Of a stretch of DNA of 49,013 nucleotides, positions 25,500-34,685 are shown piece by piece. The notes below the pieces were generated by a model that saw only the letters and a program-made list of their open reading frames with translations, searched no databases and was not told where the DNA came from. The stretch's first letter is position 1. Every line of letters begins with the position of its first letter. This DNA comes from Psychrobacter sp. (GTDB lineage Bacteria; Pseudomonadota; Gammaproteobacteria; Pseudomonadales; Moraxellaceae), in contig JAGLBE010000020.1 of the NCBI GenBank assembly GCA_018260445.1, positions 1 through 49,013 of the forward strand. Reading direction: 5' to 3'. Both the position numbers and the translations under genes were made by a program.

Positions 25500-25553
25500 G
25501 TGACTACTGTGACTACTGTGACTACTGTGACCACAGTGACTGGGGTGACTGGG
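25500..25553. repeat. Six tandem copies of a 9-bp unit (GTGACnnnn)
   Basis: GTGACTACT three times, then GTGACCACA, then GTGACTGGG twice, in continuous 9-base steps. It lies between the Fur-box-like site and bfd. The short in-frame reading (Val-Thr-Thr repeats) has no start signal, so it is treated as noncoding. Confidence 0.85.
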
Positions 25554-25747
25554 GTGACATGATATTGTAGATAGCGGGCGCTTGATGTTAGGACTATCGC
25601 CCTTGTCACAAGGTTTAATCCGTTAAATTCTCGCATTTCATTACCTGCACATTAACCGCTAAACCCCAATGCAATGTACACGATAATGAAAAGCAGATAA
25701 TGAGAAGCAAGAGAATAGTCAGGTGATAGTCCAGACAATAGAGGAAT

Positions 25748-25978
25748 ATGGCGATGATTGTATGTATTTGTAGCAACGTGCAAGACCGGCAGATTAAAGC
25801 CGCTCTAGCCACAGGCATTGATACGCTAGCAGGGCTAAAAGAAGCGCTGGATATTGCCAATTGTTGTGGTTGTTGTGAGCCTATGGTGCATGATTTTTTA
25901 GAGGCGCATCATGGCGATGGTGCCAAAGCTGGCTATATAGATATCGCTCAGGTAGATTGCCTAGCCTACGCCGTTTAG
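25748..25978 (+). CDS. bfd: Bacterioferritin-associated ferredoxin
   Basis: Bfd is a small [2Fe-2S] protein that binds bacterioferritin and reduces its core so that iron is released. The cysteine pattern fits: C6-x-C8 (VCICSN) and, 32 residues on, C40-x2-C43 within NCCGCCEP; C39 and C42 are extra cysteines. The start is either the ATG at 25748 or the one at 25754. GAGG lies 3 or 9 bases upstream respectively, so the second (74 residues) may be the true one. The two bacterioferritin genes follow on the same strand after nearly 700 bases and likely have a separate promoter. Confidence 0.9.
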   Translation: MAMIVCICSNVQDRQIKAALATGIDTLAGLKEALDIANCCGCCEPMVHDFLEAHHGDGAKAGYIDIAQVDCLAYAV

Positions 25979-26672
25979 ATCGTTTAAGTTGCGCAAATAA
26001 ATTGCGTCAGACCAATAACCAAGTAGCACTAAATAGTACTAAGTAGCAACAAGTTATCTAGCTAGTGACTCCATGTTTTTCAACCCTATCCCGCTAAGCT
26101 ACCTGCCGGTTATATTGATATCCACCTGTTATTTATCCTCCTCTCATTCTAATATAGTCATCGAGTTTTTAACGCTAACAATAGGCAATTAAACATATAT
26201 TAGCGTAAACAGAGTCAACCAAAATATGATTAGCCCCTTTGTAAAACCCTCCGCACATCTTAAATTCTGCTTTAGTATTTTTTTAGCGTGAACTACCACA
26301 GCTAGAAATTTTTGCGATAACTCCTTCCCCAAATAAACCCATATATCTTCCTTAATACTCGACTTGCGTTAGAGTGGTTCTCATTCGTCATTGCGCCTTC
26401 ATTCCCAGTTCAAAAAAATCCACTAAATAGGCTTTATTTTGTTACTATAAGTATCAAAACGAAATTATCTTATAATATGAAATCTTATAGTGTGGTTTAG
26501 CACAACATACCCCACAAAAATCAGATTATATTTTAAATTTGTTCTGTTACTTAGAAGGTATTAAATACGGCTTTAATGTTAAAGCATTTTAAACAGTTAT
26601 AGCGTTATTGAATTTTATTTTAACAAATGTTGTATTGATTTATAAATGCACGTTGTCAATTAGGTAACTATT
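25979..26672. other. AT-rich intergenic region upstream of bfrA
   Basis: No gene is visible. Structures include ACGCTAA (26172-26178) with TTAGCGT about 20 bases further on, and a perfect inverted repeat GCTTTAA-TG-TTAAAGC at 26570-26585, about 90 bases before bfrA. The second is well placed for an operator or promoter-associated element. AT content rises toward bfrA, as expected for a strong promoter region. Confidence 0.35.
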
Positions 26673-27146
26673 ATGCAAGGCAATCTTGAAGTTATTAACT
26701 ATTTAAATTTTTTATTGGGCGGCGAACTTGGCGCTCGTGATCAGTACTTTATTCATTCTGAAATGTACGGCGAATGGAATTACGGCAAATTATACGAGCG
26801 TATTCATCACGAAATGGAAGATGAAACAGAGCATGCCCAAGCGATTATACGCCGTTTGTTAATGATTGGCGGCAAGCCCGATATGACCGTGGATGCGATC
26901 CATGTGGGCACCACTGTGCCCGAAATGCTGCAGCTCGATTTAGACTTAGAATACAAAGTGCAGCAGCATTTAAAAGAGGGTATTGCGCTGTGTGAGGCAA
27001 AATATGATTATGTCACGCGTGAGATGTTGGTGGCACAATTAAAGGATACCGAAGAAGACCATGCCCATTGGTTAGAGCAGCAGCTACGTTTGATTAAGAT
27101 GGTGGGCTTACCCAACTATTTACAAAGCCAAATAGGCGATATCTAA
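26673..27146 (+). CDS. bfrA: Bacterioferritin subunit with ferroxidase centre but without the haem methionine
   Basis: Bacterioferritin stores iron in a 24-subunit shell. The di-iron ligands are present: E18 ([10 protein letters not shown]), E51 and H54 (DETEHA), a glutamate at about 93 (LDLEYK), E127 and H130 (DTEEDH). The residue equal to haem ligand Met52 is threonine (T52), so this subunit should not contribute a haem ligand. Length (157) is normal. AGGTAA lies 5 bases before the ATG. The second subunit follows after 129 bases. Together they fit the two-subunit bacterioferritins described in Neisseria and Magnetospirillum. The symbols bfrA and bfrB are positional and not matched to a reference strain. 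Confidence 0.9.
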   Translation: MQGNLEVINYLNFLLGGELGARDQYFIHSEMYGEWNYGKLYERIHHEMEDETEHAQAIIRRLLMIGGKPDMTVDAIHVGTTVPEMLQLDLDLEYKVQQHLKEGIALCEAKYDYVTREMLVAQLKDTEEDHAHWLEQQLRLIKMVGLPNYLQSQIGDI

Positions 27147-27275
27147 GGTGTTTGTATTTAACCGCTATTTTTTTACAGCTAAAAAAAGTGGTGAAAAATA
27201 GATATCATAAATAAATATCATAAATAGATTTTATAGAGAGTAGCAATAGATAGTTAGTAACAAATGGAGCAGTCT

Positions 27276-27746
27276 ATGTTAGGAGATAAAAGCGTTATTA
27301 AAGCCTTAAATGGCGTCTTGGGACAATCGCTAATAGCCATTAATCAATATTTTTTACACGCGCGTATTGCGAAACACTGGGGTATCGAAGAGTTAAACGA
27401 TGTTTTTTATAAGCAGTCTATACGTGAGATGCGCTGGTCGGATGACCTAATCCAGCGTATTTTATTGCTAGATGGCCTGCCCAATCTGCAAGATTATGGC
27501 AAGCTTATGATTGGTGAAGATGTGGCAGAAATGCTCGAGTGTGATACTCGGCTAGAGGATAAAAAATCTATCATTATCGCCGAGGCCATTCGCCTGTGTG
27601 AAGATAAAAAAGACTTTGTTTCACGCCAGTTATTGGTCGATTTTAAAGACGGTAACGAAGAGTATCTGGATTGGTTGGAGACGCAGCAAGAGCTTATCCT
27701 AAACGTGGGTATAGAGAACTATATCCAAGAGAAGCTGGACGATTAG
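27276..27746 (+). CDS. bfrB: Bacterioferritin subunit with haem methionine but a degraded ferroxidase centre
   Basis: The ATG at 27276 has GGAG 6 bases upstream and gives MLGDKSVIKALNGVLGQSLI, aligned with the E. coli Bfr start. An ATG four codons earlier has no Shine-Dalgarno sequence. In E. coli numbering the haem ligand M52 is kept (IREMRW). Ferroxidase ligands E18, H54 and H130 are replaced by S, W and Y, and E127 also appears lost (KDGNEEYLDWLE). It therefore probably binds haem and takes part in electron transfer or iron release, while BfrA oxidises iron. LNDVFY, IGEDVAEML and DWLETQQELI confirm the family. It ends at a strong terminator. Confidence 0.9.
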   Translation: MLGDKSVIKALNGVLGQSLIAINQYFLHARIAKHWGIEELNDVFYKQSIREMRWSDDLIQRILLLDGLPNLQDYGKLMIGEDVAEMLECDTRLEDKKSIIIAEAIRLCEDKKDFVSRQLLVDFKDGNEEYLDWLETQQELILNVGIENYIQEKLDD

Positions 27747-27810
27747 CATGGCGTAAATCCGTTTGGTAACCGCGCAACCGTGCAATTAGTAAGTCACAAC
27801 AAGTTACAAC

Positions 27811-27850
27811 AAGCTCAAGCAATCGTAGGCATCGGTTGCTTGAGCTTTTT
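27811..27850 (+). terminator. Terminator downstream of bfrB
   Basis: AAGCTCAAGCAA (27811-27822) pairs perfectly with TTGCTTGAGCTT (27836-27847), followed by T residues. It separates bfrB from the convergent rhomboid gene and may act for both. Confidence 0.85.
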
Positions 27851-27943
27851 AGTGAGCATCCCCTTATAACTTAGCGATGCTCTATTAGGTGTTGGTTGGT
27901 GTGCCCGTCAATAGAATATAGGCCTACTTGGACCATAAATCAT

Positions 27944-28561
27944 CTAAAAACTTGGATGCATTAGGGCGTTCAAAAAATGCACCATCACCTCAGGCCATAA
28001 GGCGATGGTCGCAACGACACCAAAAGCGCCGCCCCATAAGTGGGCCAGATGGTTAATGTTTGAGTTGCCTTTATTATTGGCATAGATACTATAGGCCACA
28101 TAGAGGACAGCAAACAAGATAGCGGGAATCGGGATAATAAAAAACAGCAGCATACTCCAAGGGTCGAATAATATTGAAGCAAATAAAATCGCCGATACGC
28201 CGCCAGATGCGCCTAAGCTGCGATATTGACTGTTATTCTTATTTTTAAGATAGCTAGGTACAATGGCAACCACAATAGCGGCAAGATAGATAACTATAAA
28301 ACCAAAACCACCTAAAAACTGGTTAAGAACAGGTTGGATATAGCGGCCAAAAGAGTACAGGGTAAACATATTAAATAGCAAATGGGTACTATCGGCATGG
28401 ATAAACCCGTGGGTCAACAACCGATCCCATTGCCCTTGATTAACCGCAGGCGGATAAAAGATTAAACGATTGAATAATGGGGTGTTTTGCCAAGCCAGTA
28501 AACTGGTAATTACCGTAATGACGATAATAATAAGGGTATGATTGCCAAGTAAACTGTTCAA
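27944..28561 (-). CDS. Rhomboid family intramembrane serine protease (second copy)
   Basis: A 205-residue membrane protein with about six hydrophobic segments. The catalytic serine is S119 in LGASGG, the catalytic histidine H174 in HLAHLWGG, and the H60-x3-N64 pair is present (THLLFNMF). The start is a TTG at 28561; no in-frame ATG occurs before residue 65, and AAGGA lies 7 bases upstream, so the unusual start is well supported. It is clearly different in sequence from the rhomboid at 469-1071 and is closer to GlpG-like short bacterial rhomboids. A palindrome GTAAGCGCTTAC lies 80 bases upstream. The substrate is unknown. Confidence 0.9.
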   Translation of the reverse strand: MNSLLGNHTLIIIVITVITSLLAWQNTPLFNRLIFYPPAVNQGQWDRLLTHGFIHADSTHLLFNMFTLYSFGRYIQPVLNQFLGGFGFIVIYLAAIVVAIVPSYLKNKNNSQYRSLGASGGVSAILFASILFDPWSMLLFFIIPIPAILFAVLYVAYSIYANNKGNSNINHLAHLWGGAFGVVATIALWPEVMVHFLNALMHPSF

Positions 28562-28640
28562 ATCTATTCCTTAGAAGGCTAAAAAGGGTTAAAAACGACG
28601 TTGACCACTATTTAATCGTGATGCGCATAATATTATATTT

Positions 28641-28652
28641 GTAAGCGCTTAC
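28641..28652. promoter_or_regulatory. Palindrome GTAAGCGCTTAC in the rhomboid-OmpA intergenic region
   Basis: A perfect 12-bp palindrome lies 80 bases before the rhomboid start and 530 before the OmpA-domain gene. It resembles LacI-family operators. The same half-sites, GTAAGC and GCTTAC, recur with a 4-base spacer at 34686-34701 and 35266-35281. The remainder of this 620-base gap is AT-rich and has no visible gene. Confidence 0.4.
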
Positions 28653-29183
28653 TTTATCGATAAAAAATATCAGATAAATCGATTAGGCTTACTAAATCAG
28701 ATGGTTATGATTTAGCAGGCAAACTTCTAATCGTCGACTAGTTGTCTAGACGCTAGGGTTTTGTAGGGAGTGAAGCGCTATCTTGTAACACGGTTTAACG
28801 CTTGCATTACTTATATATAACGTAATTGTATCTAAAATCGTGTATTGTATGCCTTAAGTTTAGCAGTCGTGCTAGGTTTATCTAGACTAAACTGTCAATT
28901 GCATAGAGTTTACAAAACAGCGACTCATTGTGGATTGTTGTATCCCTATATGATACAAGGTTAATGTTACAGTTAACTAATAGAAAATCGATGGGTTTAA
29001 ACGCTGGCTTGATAATGTCTATGTTTGATCGATATATTTAATCTTTAGGACTATAGCTCAAATGCTTAATGGGGTCTAGCCGGTGTTTGACTTACCAATC
29101 GTTTAAATAAATAGGTAAGAGATACCATACAATCAGGACAAGGTTTGCAGTTTATTTATTTTTTATTTTAAGGAGTGTGACTT

Positions 29184-30878
29184 ATGGATATTATTAATCA
29201 TTTAGAACGAACAGTTACCCCAGCAATTTTGGGAGACAACCGTAACCCACAGAATGAGAGCTTGCTTAAGCAGTTTTATGCGCTTTTTTCTGCAAAAATG
29301 GCAGATAAAGCTACCTATGCGCGTTTTGCAGGTCGCGATATCGCAAGCGACGATGGCGAGTTTTATGACTGCGTTTGGGCAGATGAGGGCGATAAAAATA
29401 GCATCAGCCGTGAGCTTGCTGCCAGCAACAACGTTAATGAAAGCGAGGTTAAGGGCTTAGTAGCCACAGCAGCACCCTTAGTATACCGTGAACTAAACAG
29501 CCTTGCGGGTACAACCCCCGTGCCACAATTTTTACGCGATAATTTAGCCACTTATCGAGATCATATTCCAAGTTGGGCGACAACTATTATACCAGCCGGA
29601 TTATTAACTGCAGCGCCAGCGGGCGAGCGTATTTCTGATACGGTCAGTACAGCGCCACTACACCGTGAAGAGAAGCCTGAGGGCAACTTTTTAAAGGCGC
29701 TATTGCCGATTATCGGCTTGATTATTTTGGGTGCCTTAGCGTGGATGGCGTTACGAGGCTGCGAAGACAAACCTGAGCCTGTTGCTGCACCTGTTGCCGT
29801 GGTTGAGAAGCCAGCTGAGAATGCCCCTGTTGCCGCTTTAGAGCCTGCCGTATTGGCTTTGTCTACCGGCGAGGGTACTCAGCTATATTCTTGTCGTATT
29901 AACGTTGGTAATGATGCGTTAGGCACCAGTGTGCGTGATGCGCTGTCGACGGTCTTTAACACTGAGGCTGAAAAATGTCGTACGGACGTTTACAGTAATT
30001 TTGCTACTGATATGCCAGCAGCTAAATACTTAAGCGCAATTTTACCTATATTACAAAAATCACCCAATGCAAGCGCTATTATTAAGGGTAATCAGATTAC
30101 AGTCAACTCACCTGATGCCGCCACTTTACAGCAACTGGTTGCCGATATGCAGGCTGCCGCTCCTGAAATGCAAGTGATTGCTGAACGCCCATTAGATTTA
30201 CAAGGCGCTATTGATGCCAGTATTACTGGCGCAAACACTGCCTTTGATAACTTAGGTGACAATCCAGACCCACATGATGTCGCGCGCGCTTTAAGCTTAC
30301 AAATTATCAACTTTGAGTTTAATAAAGCCGTTATTCCAGACGTTAACAAGCCAGTATTGGATCGTGCGGTAGACATTATGAAAAAGATTCCAAATATGGA
30401 GTTGCTCATTGTTGGTCACACCGATGCAATAGGCTCTAACGCTTATAATATTCCGTTATCACAAAAGCGTGCTCAAGCGGTAAAAGACTATCTCGTGTCA
30501 AAAGGTGCGGACCCCGCTAAGCTTAAAATTAAAGGCATGGGCGAGTCTGAACCCACTGCATCAAACGAGACAGACCAAGGTCGTTTCCGAAATCGCCGTA
30601 TTGAATATGTGGTTTATGACGCGTCAATGGGCGAAGCAGATGCCAATGGTATCGTTGTTGCTCCAGCGTCGCAGTTGAGAGAAACTGAGGTAAAAAATAA
30701 GGGCACATCCGCTAAGACTGCCAGTGCTACGGCAACACCGCCTGCTACCACCGATGCCGTAACCGTTGCTCCTGCGCCTACGACAGGGGAAGTAGAAGTG
30801 GATACAAGTGTAGCGACAACTACTGATGCTGATGCTACGGCACCAACTGCTGCAGATAGCCAAGCCGCTGCTCAATAA
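29184..30878 (+). CDS. OmpA-domain protein anchored in the inner membrane, with a DUF937-like N-terminus
   Basis: This 564-residue protein has no signal peptide. A cytoplasmic N-terminal region of about 165 residues resembles DUF937 proteins in its LLKQFYALFSAKMADKA and VATAAPLVYRELNSLAG segments. One membrane helix follows (about 168-190, LLPIIGLIILGALAWMAL). Next come a Pro/Ala linker, a region of BON-like repeats with two cysteines (C237, C265), and an OmpA peptidoglycan-binding domain at 372-478 (INFEFNKAVIPDVNKPVL; VGHTDAIGSNAYNIPLSQKR; RFRNRRIEYVVY). An Ala/Thr-rich tail of 85 residues ends it. The design suggests a link from the inner membrane to peptidoglycan, unlike the beta-barrel OmpA. 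AAGGAGTG precedes the ATG. A terminator follows. Confidence 0.88.
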   Translation: MDIINHLERTVTPAILGDNRNPQNESLLKQFYALFSAKMADKATYARFAGRDIASDDGEFYDCVWADEGDKNSISRELAASNNVNESEVKGLVATAAPLVYRELNSLAGTTPVPQFLRDNLATYRDHIPSWATTIIPAGLLTAAPAGERISDTVSTAPLHREEKPEGNFLKALLPIIGLIILGALAWMALRGCEDKPEPVAAPVAVVEKPAENAPVAALEPAVLALSTGEGTQLYSCRINVGNDALGTSVRDALSTVFNTEAEKCRTDVYSNFATDMPAAKYLSAILPILQKSPNASAIIKGNQITVNSPDAATLQQLVADMQAAAPEMQVIAERPLDLQGAIDASITGANTAFDNLGDNPDPHDVARALSLQIINFEFNKAVIPDVNKPVLDRAVDIMKKIPNMELLIVGHTDAIGSNAYNIPLSQKRAQAVKDYLVSKGADPAKLKIKGMGESEPTASNETDQGRFRNRRIEYVVYDASMGEADANGIVVAPASQLRETEVKNKGTSAKTASATATPPATTDAVTVAPAPTTGEVEVDTSVATTTDADATAPTAADSQAAAQ

Positions 30879-30986
30879 GCACAGCCATAGAGCCGTACTA
30901 GGTACCGCTATACTCAGTTGTTGATAGCGAGTACTCAGTCATTCATTGTTGCAGTGGTAAGTTTTAACCTGTGAATGCTGCACTAT

Positions 30987-31024
30987 ACCGTCCCACTGTA
31001 CATTACATGGGGCGGTTTTTTTTG
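30987..31024 (+). terminator. Terminator downstream of the OmpA-domain gene
   Basis: ACCGTCCC (30987-30994) pairs with GGGGCGGT (31009-31016), with one G-T pair, and is followed by eight more T residues. Confidence 0.85.
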
Positions 31025-31047
31025 TCTATAGGTTAACGCTAGTGAGG

Positions 31048-32163
31048 TTAACGATAGTGGGTTGGGTCTATTAGCACTGTGACATGGGGTGCGTCAGCTA
31101 CGTCGTTATTTGACACCTTGTCATTGAAAAAAGCCTGCAAAATATTGTCTTTGGCCTGTTGCCAGTAAGCAAACTGGCTGCAGGTCGCCTCAAGACTACC
31201 CTGCCACGTTGGAATCTTTGCTTGCATCGAGTTTAAGCGTTGTTGATTGGGCATAGGCAGGTGCTTGGCCGTTTGTACGGCTTGGATGGCGGCATCTCTG
31301 TCATTACACACCAACGCCATGTCGCAGCCTGCTGTTAACGCCGCAATAACCCGATCGCTGACATCGCCGGCAACTTGCGCAGCTTGCATCGATAAATCAT
31401 CTGAAAATAAAACGCCTTGAAACCCGAGCTGCTCTCTTGCGATATCTTGTAACCAGATTTTAGAAAACCCTGCTGGTTTGGTATCAACTTGGCTGAAGAT
31501 AACATGCGCAGGCATGAGCGCATTAAGCGTGGGCAGGGTATGGATAAAAGGCTGCAAATCTTGCTGATAAATCTCATCTAGTGGCCGATTATCAACGGCT
31601 TCAGCCACATGCGAGTCTGGGGCGATAGAGCCATGCCCCGGAAAGTGTTTGCCAGTGGTCGCCATGCCAGCCGCTTTCATACCGCGCATAAAGGCAGCCG
31701 CCAAGGTAGCAATGGCATCTGTGTGCTTATGAAAGCTGCGATCGCCGATGACTTGGCTAATACCATGCCTATCTAAAACAGGGGCAAAACTTATGTCAAT
31801 GCCCACGGCCAACACCTCAGCGGCCATCAAATAGCCACAATCGTAGGACAGCGCCACCGCTTGCTGTGGCTGAGTGTCAAACAGTTTGCCGATGGTTCCC
31901 ATGGCGGGTAGCGGCGTAAACCCTTGACGCAAACGGGCGACACGGCCACCTTCTTGATCTACCCCAATCAAAATATCAGCCGGCTTACCAGTATTGACGC
32001 CATTAAGACAACGTATAGCATCGCACAACTGTCGAACTTGTTGCGGGCTCGCCACATTACGCGCAAAAAGTATAATACCGCCCACCTCAGGCTGGTTTAG
32101 CAGCTCGATATCTGCTGGGGTAAGTTGCGTGCCTGCCACGTCAATCATTAGCGCACCGTACAT
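31048..32163 (-). CDS. nagZ: Beta-N-acetylhexosaminidase NagZ
   Basis: NagZ removes GlcNAc from GlcNAc-1,6-anhydroMurNAc peptides in the cytoplasm during peptidoglycan recycling; its product is linked to ampC control in other species. The family-3 glycosidase motifs are VDQEGGRVARLR (69-80), GKHFPGHG (171-178, with the catalytic histidine) and FSDDLSMQA (the nucleophile aspartate at about 255-256). There is no signal peptide, as expected. AAGGA lies about 6 bases before the ATG. It converges with the OmpA-domain gene and is divergent from prc across 278 bases. MupP, later in the same recycling route, is encoded at 22216-22923. Confidence 0.94.
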   Translation of the reverse strand: MYGALMIDVAGTQLTPADIELLNQPEVGGIILFARNVASPQQVRQLCDAIRCLNGVNTGKPADILIGVDQEGGRVARLRQGFTPLPAMGTIGKLFDTQPQQAVALSYDCGYLMAAEVLAVGIDISFAPVLDRHGISQVIGDRSFHKHTDAIATLAAAFMRGMKAAGMATTGKHFPGHGSIAPDSHVAEAVDNRPLDEIYQQDLQPFIHTLPTLNALMPAHVIFSQVDTKPAGFSKIWLQDIAREQLGFQGVLFSDDLSMQAAQVAGDVSDRVIAALTAGCDMALVCNDRDAAIQAVQTAKHLPMPNQQRLNSMQAKIPTWQGSLEATCSQFAYWQQAKDNILQAFFNDKVSNNDVADAPHVTVLIDPTHYR

Positions 32164-32441
32164 ACTGCTTCCTTTTTAATTTATTGATGGTATTGTGTGA
32201 TAGAAGGGATAAGGGGTTATTTTAGCGTTCTTGTTGATGCATCTGCGTAAGCTGTTTTATACAGTTTTAGACAAATTTAGACGGCAGCTTATGCTACTAT
32301 TAACACCAATGCACCTAGATTATCTGCATTATAACCGAACATCATAACCGAAAAAGGCTACCAAATCTTGATAGCGATACTGGTAATCGTTTATATCCTG
32401 TGTTGCCAGAATAATTTTAAAGTCAAAAGCGAGCATCAACT

Positions 32442-34634
32442 ATGAAATTTCAACCCACGCAAATGGTACTCAGTGCGGCAGCAATAGGTTTGGCCAGTAT
32501 TGTTTTTTCTCAAAGTTACCCGGCTATTGCGGCAACGGACGCCGCCGATTTTGTGGCAAGCCCAAAGCAGCGCTTAACCACGCGCCAAGTGGCTATCTTA
32601 TTGGATAAAGGTCACTACTCTAACCGGCGTCTTGATACGGCGATGGGTCAAGAAATTTTGACGATGTACTTCGACCGATTAGACCCCAATCACACGTTAT
32701 TTTTACAGTCAGATATTGACGAATTGTCTAAAAAGTATAGCGGCTCATTTGCTGAGCTGTTAAAAAAAGGCGATTTAAGCGCCGCTCAAGCAATATTTAA
32801 ACGCTACCAGCTACGCTCGCAAGAGTTTTACGATTTTGCCAATACCTTTTTGCAAAAAGATATCAATTTAAAGCGTAATGACAGTGTTGTCCTTGATAGA
32901 GAGAATGCCCCCCGCTTTAGCACGTCCAAACAACAGCAAGACTATTGGGGGCGACAACTGACGCTGCAGGTGATTAATTTAACCTTAGGACAAGAAGAGG
33001 ATAAGGCGCGCGACCAGCTGTATATGGCCAACCCCGAGCTGACAGGTGGCAATGATTTGGTATTGGCCGAAGATAAAAGCCCAAAAGAGGTGTTACTCAA
33101 GCGTTTAAGCCGTCAGCACGAACAGTTAGCGCGCATTAGTAGCGATGAGATTATGGAGTCGGTTCTTAATACGGCCACCTTAACCTATGACCCGCATAGC
33201 AATTATTATGCGCCGGTGCAAACGATTGAGATGCAAGCGCAGTCCAATTTGCAGTTAGAAGGCATTGGTGTCTCTATTCGTCCCTATCGTAAAAATCCAG
33301 ACTATACCCAAATCATCACCTTGGTGGATGGTGGCCCTGCTGCCAAATCTGGGCAAGTCAAACCCAACGACTTGATTATGGCAGTGTCTAAAGATGGCGA
33401 AACATTACAAGACGTTGTCGGCTGGTCAACCCGTGAAGTCGTGGCGCTGATTCGTGGCAAACGTGGCACCGATGTCACGGTTAAAGTCAAGCAGCCCAAT
33501 AGCCCAGATGCCGCGGCCCGCACGATTGTGATTACTCGCGATGTGATTCAGCAAGAGGATGCGGGCGTGAGTCATCGCATTGTTACCCTGCCTGCAACCG
33601 AGGGCAGCCAAGCAGGCAACGCAGCGCCAAAACGGATAGGGGTGCTGGAGATTCCAAGTTTTTATTTAAACTATCAAGCTCGGCGCAGTGGCGATAATTA
33701 CCGCAGTGTCAGTATTGATACGCAAAATGAGCTAAAGGCGCTTAAACAAGAACATATTGATGGTCTGGTCGTCGATTTACGCAATAACCCGGGTGGCTCA
33801 CTCGATGAAGTGGCTAAAATGCTGGGGCTATTTATTAAAGAGGGGCCATTGGTTCAAATTCGGGATAACCGTGGCAATATCCAAGTCTATCAGGATGAGG
33901 ATGGTGGTCGGCAGTTGTATGCAGGTGATATGGTGGTGATTACCAACCTTGCCTCCGCTTCTGCCTCCGAGATTTTTGCGGCGGCCATTCAAGACTACGG
34001 GCGTGGCTTGGTGGTGGGTAGTACGACGACGGGTAAGGGCTCGGCGCAAGTGCAATTGGACAACTTAGCATTGGGGTCAGCCACGCTAACACAGCGTAAG
34101 TTTTATCGAGTGACGGGCGGCAGTACCCAAAATAAGGGTGTGGTGCCTGATGTCGAATTGGTCAATATTTATGAGGGTGCGGAATTTAGCGAGCGAGACC
34201 AAAAACATGCGATGAAATGGGACACCATCAAAACCGCCCCTTATAAACCTGAAAATACATATAGCCGGCAAACGCTGGCGACGTTGAACCAACAGTCAAA
34301 AATTCGCCAAAGTACCGATCCGCAGTTTATCTATTTAGACACCTTGAATAAAATTCGTAACGCAGAAGACGATAAAAAACCAGTGCTGCTCAATATCAAC
34401 GAGCGACGCGCCCATCAAAAAGCCATTGAGCTAAAAACGTTAAAAGCGGAAAACCAACGCCGTATTGCGACAGGTGAGAAAGCGTATAAAAACTGGACAG
34501 AATACCAAGCGGCTGTCGAAGCTAAATTTGAAGAGCGCAGTCGTTTGAAAGATAAAGAGCGCCCTAAATTACCTGAAGATGAGGCTTTTGTCCTTGAGGC
34601 AGCTAAAATCATGGTAGCAAGCTCCGCTAAGTAG
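32442..34634 (+). CDS. prc: Carboxy-terminal (tail-specific) processing protease
   Basis: Prc/Tsp degrades or processes periplasmic proteins from their C-termini; known substrates of homologues include FtsI and the peptidoglycan hydrolase MepS. A signal peptide of about 30 residues is followed by the N-terminal Tsp domain, a PDZ domain at about 265-352 (GIGVSIRPYRKNPDYTQIIT; GPAAKSGQVKPNDLI), and the S41 protease core. The catalytic pair is S507 (ASASASEIFAAA) and K532 (TTTGKGSAQ), with the same 25-residue spacing as in E. coli (S430/K455). The C-terminal DUF3340 region ends the protein. Length (730) is normal. A 1.35-kb gene-free region follows. Confidence 0.94.
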   Translation: MKFQPTQMVLSAAAIGLASIVFSQSYPAIAATDAADFVASPKQRLTTRQVAILLDKGHYSNRRLDTAMGQEILTMYFDRLDPNHTLFLQSDIDELSKKYSGSFAELLKKGDLSAAQAIFKRYQLRSQEFYDFANTFLQKDINLKRNDSVVLDRENAPRFSTSKQQQDYWGRQLTLQVINLTLGQEEDKARDQLYMANPELTGGNDLVLAEDKSPKEVLLKRLSRQHEQLARISSDEIMESVLNTATLTYDPHSNYYAPVQTIEMQAQSNLQLEGIGVSIRPYRKNPDYTQIITLVDGGPAAKSGQVKPNDLIMAVSKDGETLQDVVGWSTREVVALIRGKRGTDVTVKVKQPNSPDAAARTIVITRDVIQQEDAGVSHRIVTLPATEGSQAGNAAPKRIGVLEIPSFYLNYQARRSGDNYRSVSIDTQNELKALKQEHIDGLVVDLRNNPGGSLDEVAKMLGLFIKEGPLVQIRDNRGNIQVYQDEDGGRQLYAGDMVVITNLASASASEIFAAAIQDYGRGLVVGSTTTGKGSAQVQLDNLALGSATLTQRKFYRVTGGSTQNKGVVPDVELVNIYEGAEFSERDQKHAMKWDTIKTAPYKPENTYSRQTLATLNQQSKIRQSTDPQFIYLDTLNKIRNAEDDKKPVLLNINERRAHQKAIELKTLKAENQRRIATGEKAYKNWTEYQAAVEAKFEERSRLKDKERPKLPEDEAFVLEAAKIMVASSAK

Positions 34635-34685
34635 GGGTTAGTCGCAGTCAGGGTTATGCTAAATGCTAACTAACGTGGAGGCTAC

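Noticed and set aside
26372-26391. Second Fur-like site upstream of bfrA on the minus strand
   Set aside because: Only the half-site AATGAGAA fits; the remaining positions match the consensus poorly.
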